Assembly (NCBI GenBank): GCA_030837935.1
Contig: JAUQXU010000273.1
Span: forward strand, 1 to 8,263
Length of the DNA: 8,263 bases
Direction of reading: 5' to 3'
From: Candidatus Brocadia sp.
GTDB taxonomy: Bacteria; Planctomycetota; Brocadiia; Brocadiales; Brocadiaceae
The translations under genes and the position numbers were made by a program. How positions within the stretch are numbered: the first letter of the stretch is position 1; each line of letters opens with the position of its first letter. Shown here in pieces: positions 1 through 4,656 of this stretch. The notes under the pieces are model-generated. The model made no database searches. It saw nothing but the letters and a program-made list of their open reading frames with translations, and was not told where the DNA came from.

Positions 1-21
1 CTGGGGACACATTGGGGACGG
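1..21. repeat. dispersed GGGGACA/GGGGACGG-type repeat, copy 1
   Basis: This 21-base word contains two GGGGAC cores 11 bases apart. A decayed copy matching at 17 of 21 positions lies at 875-895, and the sub-word GGGGACGGTT (15-24) recurs with one mismatch at 235-244. Such words are commonly seen near REP-associated tyrosine transposases and in intergenic regions of anammox and deltaproteobacterial genomes; that link comes from memory and is not shown here. The element may extend left of the window. Confidence 0.55.
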
Positions 22-65
22 TTGTAATTTTTGTTAATGATTAGAATTAAAGCCGAAACAGTTTC

Positions 66-101
66 TTGACATTTGTAAAAAAGTGTGTATAATGTACACA
101 C
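66..101 (+). promoter_or_regulatory. sigma70-type promoter with overlapping dyad operator
   Basis: A perfect TTGACA (66-71) is followed after 16 bases by a perfect TATAAT (88-93). A perfect 7-bp inverted repeat, GTGTGTA (83-89) and TACACAC (95-101), straddles the -10 box with a 5-base centre. An autoregulating ribbon-helix-helix antitoxin would be expected to bind such a site. The ATG at 102 begins one base after the dyad and 8 bases after the -10, so the transcript would be leaderless or nearly so, and no Shine-Dalgarno is present. Confidence 0.8.
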
Positions 102-239
102 ATGAAAAGAGCAAATTATCATTTGACGGATTTGCAAATTAAGAAACTTAAACAATTGTCCGATAATGCGGATAAATCAGTTCAAACTGGTGATTTGTAC
201 TTGCAGAGATTCCTTTGCGCTCTTTCTTACTGCCGGTGA
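102..239 (+). pseudogene. truncated ribbon-helix-helix antitoxin-like protein
   Basis: This 45-codon ORF starts at the ATG directly behind a near-consensus promoter and dyad. Residues 1-27 (beginning MKRANYHLTDLQIKKLKQLS and running to KSV) resemble the N-terminus of CopG/Arc-type ribbon-helix-helix antitoxins: a short beta strand, then helix A leading to a K-S-V turn. In intact relatives this turn is followed by a S-E-L-I-R type second helix. Here the sequence after V27 (about base 182) becomes unrelated and ends at a TGA inside a GGTGACGGTT repeat word. The DNA-binding strand remains but the dimerisation helix and toxin-binding tail are gone, and no toxin gene follows. I infer a remnant of a type II toxin-antitoxin locus whose promoter is intact. 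A functional micro-peptide cannot be excluded. The gene at 270-644 converges on it with a 30-base gap. Confidence 0.6.
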
Positions 240-244
240 CGGTT
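235..244. repeat. short GGTGACGGTT repeat word
   Basis: This 10-base word matches GGGGACGGTT at 15-24 with one mismatch. It lies at the broken end of the ribbon-helix-helix remnant, so related words flank that remnant on both sides. It is short enough that chance is possible. Confidence 0.3.
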
Positions 245-269
245 CCAAGAGCCCTCGGTTACATAAAAG

Positions 270-644
270 TTAAACCGCAATTTCCAGATTTATCGTATTA
301 TAATTCACTGTAGGTTTTGACTCTCGCCGCCCCTCTTTCTTCCTTTCCATACCAATCAATCCCAAACCTTCCAGGATAGCAATATCGGTTGCAACGCTCT
401 TAATATCCCTTTTCGACAGTCTTGCAAGCTCCTGCATGCTTTCAGGCTGCTTCTCTCTAATCAAATGGATCAGCTCAAGCCTCTTTGGTGTAAGAGCCTT
501 TCTAAATCCTTCAATGCTCTCGAAGTAAAGCCCCTTTTCAGGTTTAACCTTCTCTCCACGTTCGAGTTTTTTCATAGTCTCTTTTGTGTCTTCAAGGACA
601 TCTTCAAGGCTTTTTATTCCTATTTTCACCCTTTTAACTCTCAT
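270..644 (-). CDS. HVO_A0114-type winged-helix antitoxin / DNA-binding protein
   Basis: This 124-residue protein is a winged-helix DNA-binding protein of the HVO_A0114 type, which usually lies directly downstream of a TumE/DUF6516-like toxin gene and is thought to be its antitoxin and autorepressor. Residues 1-35 form a charged, helical N-terminal part. The hallmark F-E-S-x-E linker lies at 41-45, followed by L-T-P-K-R-L-E-L-I (51-59). The helix-turn-helix spans roughly 68-96 (S-M-Q-E-L-A-R-L, then the recognition helix through D80 and L91-E-G-L-G-L-I). A basic wing K-K-E-G-R-R follows, and the protein ends in a hydrophobic strand. The length is normal for the family. The ATG at 644 has an AGAGG about 10 bases upstream and overlaps the preceding short ORF by 11 bases, indicating translational coupling. 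The gene looks intact although its partner appears truncated. Family assignment is from motif recognition, not a search. Confidence 0.85.
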   Translation of the reverse strand: MRVKRVKIGIKSLEDVLEDTKETMKKLERGEKVKPEKGLYFESIEGFRKALTPKRLELIHLIREKQPESMQELARLSKRDIKSVATDIAILEGLGLIGMERKKEGRRESKPTVNYNTINLEIAV

Positions 645-750
645 GTTTTTTAACCCTCTTTATATCGTTATAGAAATCTTCAAAAAGTTTATCTACGCTT
701 TTAAACGTATACACTTCCTCTTTGTCATGTCTTATAAGTTTGCTTTTCAC
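634..750 (-). pseudogene. C-terminal stub of a TA toxin (TumE/DUF6516-like), or short leader ORF
   Basis: This 38-residue frame runs from a GTG at 750 to a TAA inside the next gene, overlapping its ATG by 11 bases as toxin and antitoxin genes often do. The reading frame stays open upstream to a possible TTG at 786, giving about 50 residues, and then meets a TAA. The sequence is charged and helical towards the end (V-D-K-L-F-E-D-F-Y-N-D-I). I read this as the C-terminal tail of a TumE-like toxin, normally around 100 residues, because of its position before an HVO_A0114-type gene; sequence similarity alone is too short to prove it. The extended -10 promoter at 760-786 ends 9 bases before the GTG, so the stub could be translated from a leaderless message. 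No Shine-Dalgarno is visible. Confidence 0.5.
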
Positions 751-759
751 TGTTGGTGT

Positions 760-786
760 ATTATACCAGAAACGATTTAAAGTCAA
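760..786 (-). promoter_or_regulatory. extended -10 promoter for the antitoxin unit
   Basis: On the minus strand TTGACT (786-781) and TATAAT (765-760) are separated by 15 bases. The short spacing is offset by a TGG directly before the -10, making an extended TGnTATAAT element. It is the only good promoter upstream of the winged-helix gene and lies inside what would be toxin coding sequence if the toxin were full length. Confidence 0.65.
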
Positions 787-828
787 CAGGGTTTTCTGAG
801 ATTAGAAAAGGTATGTTTTCGAGACAAG

Positions 829-870
829 AAAAAAGGCCATTAACCCTTGATAGAGTTAACAGCCTTTTTT
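829..870. terminator. bidirectional intrinsic terminator
   Basis: AAAAAAGGC (829-837) pairs with GCCTTTTTT (862-870), and an inner TTAAC/GTTAA stem (840-844 with 855-859) closes a 10-base loop, with a 2-base internal mismatch on each side. T tracts on both strands mean it can stop transcription either way. It most likely ends the leftward tRNA transcript and insulates the antitoxin unit. Confidence 0.8.
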
Positions 871-874
871 AATT

Positions 875-895
875 CTGAGGACACTTTTGGGATGG
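875..895. repeat. dispersed GGGGACA-type repeat, decayed copy 2
   Basis: This matches the word at 1-21 in 17 of 21 positions in the same orientation; the differences are at positions 4, 11, 14 and 19 of the word. Together the two copies bracket the toxin-antitoxin remnants and the terminator. Confidence 0.5.
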
Positions 896-900
896 TATTT

Positions 901-937
901 CTTGCAGGTCAAAGACTTAACATTTTTGACCTGCAAG
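901..937. repeat. perfect 13-bp inverted repeat downstream of tRNA-His
   Basis: CTTGCAGGTCAAA (901-913) and TTTGACCTGCAAG (925-937) are exact reverse complements around an 11-base loop. The hairpin begins 8 bases after the encoded CCA of tRNA-His in its direction of transcription. No T tract follows on the minus strand, so it is not a textbook terminator; it could stabilise or mark the 3' end for processing, with the T-rich terminator at 829-870 acting further on. Confidence 0.8.
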
Positions 938-945
938 GAGTTACT

Positions 946-1022
946 TGGGGTGAGCGACGGGATTCGAACCCGCGACCCTTAGAGCCACAGTCTAATGCTC
1001 TAACCAACTGAGCTACGCCCAC
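946..1022 (-). tRNA. tRNA-His(GTG)
   Basis: The reverse complement folds as a cloverleaf. The acceptor GTGGGCG pairs with CGCTCAC. The D arm has GCTC/GAGC, the anticodon stem TTAGA/TCTAA encloses loop CTGTGGC with anticodon GTG, and the T arm is GCGGG-TTCGAAT-CCCGT. The base before G1 (1023) is G and the discriminator is C (949), the G-1:C73 pair characteristic of histidine tRNA. CCA is encoded (948-946). It lies 45 bases downstream of tRNA-Arg with no good promoter between them, so the two are probably co-transcribed. Confidence 0.97.
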
Positions 1023-1067
1023 CACATTGTATAGAAAGTACTGATATTTCGTAATATATTTTTTAGA

Positions 1068-1144
<77 letters not shown>

Positions 1145-1158
1145 TCAAACTTAAAAAA

Positions 1159-1186
1159 ATTATATCACTATTAGACCAAATATCAA
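1159..1186 (-). promoter_or_regulatory. promoter of the tRNA-Arg/tRNA-His unit
   Basis: On the minus strand TTGATA (1186-1181), a 16-base spacer and a perfect TATAAT (1164-1159) precede tRNA-Arg, whose first base is 1144. This sits in the 58-base gap after the stop codon of the 346-residue gene, so the tRNAs do not depend on read-through from that gene. Confidence 0.75.
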
Positions 1187-1202
1187 TACAATTTTAGAGT
1201 AT

Positions 1203-2243
1203 TTACACCCGAAGCGGTATTAATGTTGCCATTGACTCAATAGTCTTCCTCAGAGGTGTATTTCGAACATACCGCCAGCCTTCATCTTTTATTCCTTGCT
1301 CTGGGGTTGTAATATTATTGACAATCGGAAATCCCTTGAACCCCTTTTTAAAGGTAAAGGCACGTGTTCTGGAGCCTGCTTCACCCATTGGAATAACATC
1401 CGTAACAAAGTCGACCAATACTTGCATATCATCAAAGACTTCTGTAGTTGCTACCCGTCCAGCCTTAAAGCTGCCAATCGTTGCATCTGGAACCGTTTCT
1501 GCAAGATTAATGCAGGTAAATACCGCATTTTCTCCTACATGGATAGCGCTTCTCGGTACACCCACAACCATATCCTTAATCAGGGCATCCACAAATATCT
1601 TTTTAAAAAAATGCTTTGCAGATTCTAATGCAGTGTCTGGTGCATTTTCACCTTTCGGTGTATATTTACCTAGCGTAATCCCACTTGCCATATCTTTGAA
1701 AAAATTAACCATGGCGCCTCCAAACCCCACCTTTTTTCCTTCCCGAATATGACCATCTTCGTTAATATATTTAAACGTTGCACCAGGACCAATATCCTTA
1801 AAGATATTTACAAAATTTCCGCCGGCATCTTTAAGATCTTTCCCGATCCTTATCATAAATTTAGATTGGTCCGCAGCATAATCCATTTTATCAATATCTT
1901 TATTCAAGTCGAAACAATCTCCCCCGGGTTTTGATAGTAATTGATCCTCTTTATATTTTTTAAACTGATCTTTTAATGCCATCGATTGCATGTCTTTCTT
2001 CGTATCTGAATATGTTGTCAATGTCTCAAACATATTACGTTCAAGCAAAGACAGTGAGCCCACCTCGATCCTGCTCGTTACCGTGTCGTATTTACTCACC
2101 TTGCCGGCATCCTGGTCTTGTCGTTTTAATTCATCATAAATGACCTCTTGAAAGGAATCGATTTCTGTACTATCATACGCACCTATTTGAACACCAAAAT
2201 CCATCAGTTTGTTGCTTGTCGATACTTTTGATGTTTCTATCAT
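1203..2243 (-). CDS. uncharacterised 346-residue protein
   Basis: I do not recognise this protein. It has no signal peptide, no convincing membrane helix and no catalytic motif I can name, so it is probably cytoplasmic. Residues 1-130 are charged and probably helical (many D, E, K and Q). From about residue 140 there are glycine- and phenylalanine-rich stretches with an internal echo: F-V-N-I-F-K-D-I-G-P-G and later M-V-N-F-F-K-D-M-A-S-G-I, about 35 residues apart, each preceded by a G-G. The C-terminal third holds a small hydrophobic region (D-M-V-V-G-V-P-R-S-A-I-H-V-G) and basic patches. The ATG at 2243 has AAAAGG 6 bases upstream, a better ribosome site than most neighbours have. It is a single gene: a divergent gene starts 339 bases away and tRNAs follow. 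The frame is long and unbroken, which supports a real gene; its function is unknown. Confidence 0.8.
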   Translation of the reverse strand: MIETSKVSTSNKLMDFGVQIGAYDSTEIDSFQEVIYDELKRQDQDAGKVSKYDTVTSRIEVGSLSLLERNMFETLTTYSDTKKDMQSMALKDQFKKYKEDQLLSKPGGDCFDLNKDIDKMDYAADQSKFMIRIGKDLKDAGGNFVNIFKDIGPGATFKYINEDGHIREGKKVGFGGAMVNFFKDMASGITLGKYTPKGENAPDTALESAKHFFKKIFVDALIKDMVVGVPRSAIHVGENAVFTCINLAETVPDATIGSFKAGRVATTEVFDDMQVLVDFVTDVIPMGEAGSRTRAFTFKKGFKGFPIVNNITTPEQGIKDEGWRYVRNTPLRKTIESMATLIPLRV

Positions 2244-2582
2244 AACGGGCCTTTTGGAAAAAGATTGTATGATGCAAATATTTCACACATAACTTACTGA
2301 GCGTGACATTACCTAGCAAAGCATATACCTTCACTTCCTGCACGAGAAGAATATTATATATCATAATTAATATTTCCCTAACTTTTGGTAATACTTATCA
2401 TTAAAAACAACTTTAGGCCAAAACTTAACATATGACGAACATGAAATAGCTCTGCTGCTGGGAATATATTTCCTAACTTTATACCTCATATGAGCGTATA
2501 ATACCCATTGCTCACAGAAATACAGTAAATTTTATCAAAATTCATCTTTCATTTCAGAAAAAAGTTTCTATACTAAAAACAA
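2244..2582. other. divergent intergenic region, AT-rich, no gene seen
   Basis: These 339 bases separate the 346-residue gene (leftward) from the TIM-barrel gene (rightward). No convincing coding frame is seen. Candidate -10 boxes are TATAAT at 2358-2353 on the minus strand, TATAAT at 2497-2502 on the plus strand and TATACT at 2569-2574 on the plus strand, all with weak -35 elements. An imperfect direct repeat, TATTTCCCTAACTTT (2371-2385) and TATTTCCTAACTTT (2466-2479), occurs about 95 bases apart. Confidence 0.5.
2569..2574 (+). promoter_or_regulatory. possible -10 box placed for a leaderless transcript
   Basis: TATACT ends 8 bases before the ATG at 2583 and there is no Shine-Dalgarno. A weak TTTCAT (2547-2552) sits 16 bases upstream as a possible -35. 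The -10-to-ATG spacing equals that at 88-102. An alternative TATAAT at 2497-2502 would give a leader of about 75 bases. Confidence 0.4.
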
Positions 2583-3491
2583 ATGTCTATGAAAATCGAA
2601 CTGAGCACAATGTGTTTTTATCACGGCGACTTCCTTGCAAAGGTCAAACAATGCAGGAATTTAATTGAATCACACGGATTCGAATTTGGCATTCAGTTAC
2701 ATAATTCTATTACCCATGATTTCTATAACAAAATAAAAGGACTCGACGTTCAGTTTACTATCCATGCTCCAGTACTTTCTGATTATTTTATTAATCTGGC
2801 AAATAATGATTTTCAAACCGTCCTTGCAACATTCCAAAACACGGCGGACATTATGCAATTCCTACAAAGCAATGTTGCATTATTTCACGGTTTTTTTATG
2901 ACCCAAAAACCTATCAGAAACGACCCTGCCAACTACAACAAGGTATTGCGTGACGCTGTTGACAATAAATATCGCCTAAAAAACACGCGGGTCATGGATC
3001 CAAAATTCCTGGAGACGGAAGAGTTCCTGGCCTGTCAAAACACCGTGAAAAAACATATGAAACAGCTCAGAGAAAGGTATCCATACTATACTCTATGCAT
3101 AGAAAATGACTTTCCCGGCATTGGCAACGGAAATCAGACACCTGAACACATGATATCCCTCGATTGCCCAATCTGGCTGGATATTGGACACCTCTGGGCA
3201 TCAGCCATCTTAAATAAATTTGATTTTTATACGGGCATTGACATAATTTGTAAAGAGTGTCAGGTTGTTGGTGTACATCTCAATACCAATAGAACTCCGC
3301 TCAATTGGAACCTTAAATACCCAGACGGCGATACACACTCGCATTTCTCAAGAGCATATGATATGGACATGGACAAGATTATTGGTATTCTTAAAAAAAA
3401 TCACATTACCCACTTTACTATTGAGGTAATAGATGGAGATGTGGACGATGTAACGTTTCTTATCGAAACGTACGAATCAATCTATCAATAA
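2583..3491 (+). CDS. xylose isomerase-like TIM-barrel protein (sugar isomerase/epimerase or AP endonuclease 2 fold)
   Basis: This 302-residue protein has the layout of the xylose isomerase-like TIM-barrel superfamily, which includes sugar epimerases/isomerases and endonuclease IV. Typical motifs occur in order: an N-terminal strand (K-I-E-L-S-T-M, 4-10), F-T-I-H-A-P (58-63, H61), a strand ending L-F-H-G (100-103), L-C-I-E-N-D (171-176, E174), W-L-D-I-G-H-L (198-204, D200 and H203), G-V-H-L-N (230-234, H232), D-T-H-S-H (250-254) and F-T-I-E-V (278-282, E281). E174, D200, H203, H232 and E281 lie where divalent-metal ligands sit in the fold. The substrate cannot be read from the sequence. The length is normal for the superfamily. 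M3 is an alternative start; neither ATG has a Shine-Dalgarno. It has no obvious operon partner: the next gene has its own strong promoter. Confidence 0.85.
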   Translation: MSMKIELSTMCFYHGDFLAKVKQCRNLIESHGFEFGIQLHNSITHDFYNKIKGLDVQFTIHAPVLSDYFINLANNDFQTVLATFQNTADIMQFLQSNVALFHGFFMTQKPIRNDPANYNKVLRDAVDNKYRLKNTRVMDPKFLETEEFLACQNTVKKHMKQLRERYPYYTLCIENDFPGIGNGNQTPEHMISLDCPIWLDIGHLWASAILNKFDFYTGIDIICKECQVVGVHLNTNRTPLNWNLKYPDGDTHSHFSRAYDMDMDKIIGILKKNHITHFTIEVIDGDVDDVTFLIETYESIYQ

Positions 3492-3493
3492 AC

Positions 3494-3521
3494 TTGACAA
3501 AATAAAATTTATTTGTATTAT
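3494..3521 (+). promoter_or_regulatory. strong promoter of the Cache sensor gene with spacer dyad
   Basis: A perfect TTGACA (3494-3499), a 16-base spacer and TATTAT (3516-3521) lie 3 bases after the stop codon of the TIM-barrel gene. The spacer holds a perfect AT-only inverted repeat, AAATAAA (3500-3506) and TTTATTT (3508-3514), around one base, a possible repressor site. The predicted start near 3528 gives a leader of about 105 bases. Confidence 0.7.
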
Positions 3522-3527
3522 CTTGTA

Positions 3528-3560
3528 CTAATATCGTGCTAATATCGTGCTAATATCGTG
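3528..3560 (+). repeat. three perfect tandem 11-bp repeats at a transcription start
   Basis: CTAATATCGTG occurs three times head to tail without mismatch (3528-3538, 3539-3549, 3550-3560), beginning about where the promoter at 3494-3521 should start transcription. An 11-bp period is close to one turn of DNA, so a protein binding each copy would sit on the same face. An iteron-like operator or a slippage-prone leader are both possible. Confidence 0.9.
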
Positions 3561-3633
3561 TTACCGCAATGTTATTTTAATTTTATTTCCTCTTATACTG
3601 GGGGCAAGTATCCAAAGAACTTGAATTCTTACC

Positions 3634-4656
3634 TTGAAACCTGTCCATAGAATTCTCATTGCGTCGGGCATTGCTATTTTTACCTTTTTAGTTATCATGG
3701 GGCCATTGACATATAAAAGCCTTGTTCCCGCCATGAAAGATGAGTTTGCAAATCACCTAATTTCCGTCCGGGAAATTAAAAAATTACAAATTCAAAATTT
3801 TTTCCACGAACGATACGGAGATATCCATATCCTATCGAAAAATCCCTTAGTTGTTCAAAGTCTACCCCGGTTCTCAAATGCCTTTCATTCCGGCGGGTTT
3901 GATGCCCCTGCTTACAAACAAGTAGACACCTATTATGGCCCCCTCCTTGAGCACTTCCTCAGACAACACGACTATAATAACCTATTCTTAATAGATACTG
4001 ACGGAGATGTCGTCTTTGGAGTCAAAAGGGACGAATATATCGGGACCAATTTGACCACCGGAGAATACAGTTCATTTAGTATCGGAGAGTTGTTTAAGGA
4101 AGCACTCCATAATGTTAAATTCTCCGATTTGACATGGTGCGAAGAGTCAAAAGACTTTATCTTCATGGGAGCGGCACCGGTATATGATACTACCAACAAG
4201 CTTTTAGGTGTCGTTATCGCAGAAACATCCTATTCTGCGATTGATGCCATTTTGTCTCAGAGAGACGGGCTGGGAGAGACAGGCGAGATTTATATTATAG
4301 GTGATGACAATTTCATGCGGTCCAAATCAAGGTTTTTAACACAAAACACCATTTTAAAACTTGAGATTAATACAAAGGCTACGCAAGATGCACTTCGCGG
4401 AAACACCGACATCCAAATTGTAAAGGATTATCGCAATATCCCCGTACTCAGCGCATATACACCCCTTGATAATCTGAAAGATGTTAACTGGGTACTCTTA
4501 ATAGAAATCGATGTGAAAGAGGCGTTTTATTCCATTCTTGGTCTTAAAACGAACCTGATTATTATTGGTACGATAATTGGCAGCATTACGGGTATCTATC
4601 TCTATTTTACCCTCCGGAAAAAGCGTATAAAATATAATCCCTCAGCGCCTTCATAG
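3634..4656 (+). CDS. membrane-anchored double-Cache sensor lacking an output domain
   Basis: This 340-residue protein has a membrane helix at about 7-24 and a second at about 307-325, enclosing a large periplasmic sensor of the dCache type found in chemoreceptors, histidine kinases and cyclases. Recognisable parts are the helical stalk (Q-N-F-F-H-E-R-Y-G-D-I, 54-64), the first Cache strands (L-F-L-I-D-T-D-G-D-V-V-F-G), the G-L-G-E-T-G-E-I-Y segment and the following R-S-K-S-R-F, then K-D-Y-R-N-I-P-V-L-S-A-Y-T-P-L and N-W-V-L-L-I-E-I-D before the second helix. In the family a HAMP domain and a kinase, methyl-accepting or cyclase domain follow helix 2; here only about 15 basic residues remain (T-L-R-K-K-R-I-K). 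The start is TTG at 3634, since an in-frame TGA lies 4 codons upstream and no earlier ATG exists. No Shine-Dalgarno is seen. The last 50 bases overlap the opposite-strand gene, suggesting truncation by rearrangement. Confidence 0.85.
   Translation: MKPVHRILIASGIAIFTFLVIMGPLTYKSLVPAMKDEFANHLISVREIKKLQIQNFFHERYGDIHILSKNPLVVQSLPRFSNAFHSGGFDAPAYKQVDTYYGPLLEHFLRQHDYNNLFLIDTDGDVVFGVKRDEYIGTNLTTGEYSSFSIGELFKEALHNVKFSDLTWCEESKDFIFMGAAPVYDTTNKLLGVVIAETSYSAIDAILSQRDGLGETGEIYIIGDDNFMRSKSRFLTQNTILKLEINTKATQDALRGNTDIQIVKDYRNIPVLSAYTPLDNLKDVNWVLLIEIDVKEAFYSILGLKTNLIIIGTIIGSITGIYLYFTLRKKRIKYNPSAPS

Noticed and set aside
586..780. 64-residue hydrophobic plus-strand ORF resembling a small membrane toxin
   Set aside because: It is antisense to the antitoxin and stub; its hydrophobicity comes from the complement of lysine- and glutamate-rich codons.
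1318..1752. 144-residue plus-strand ORF opposite the 346-residue gene
   Set aside because: It is the antisense shadow of a longer gene that has a good start; no promoter or ribosome site of its own.
2173..2364. 63-residue minus-strand ORF overlapping the start of the 346-residue gene
   Set aside because: It is out of frame with a well-supported gene, has no ribosome site and shows no family-like sequence.
3528..3560. CRISPR-like array
   Set aside because: The 11-bp units are directly tandem with no spacers, and they sit at a promoter start.
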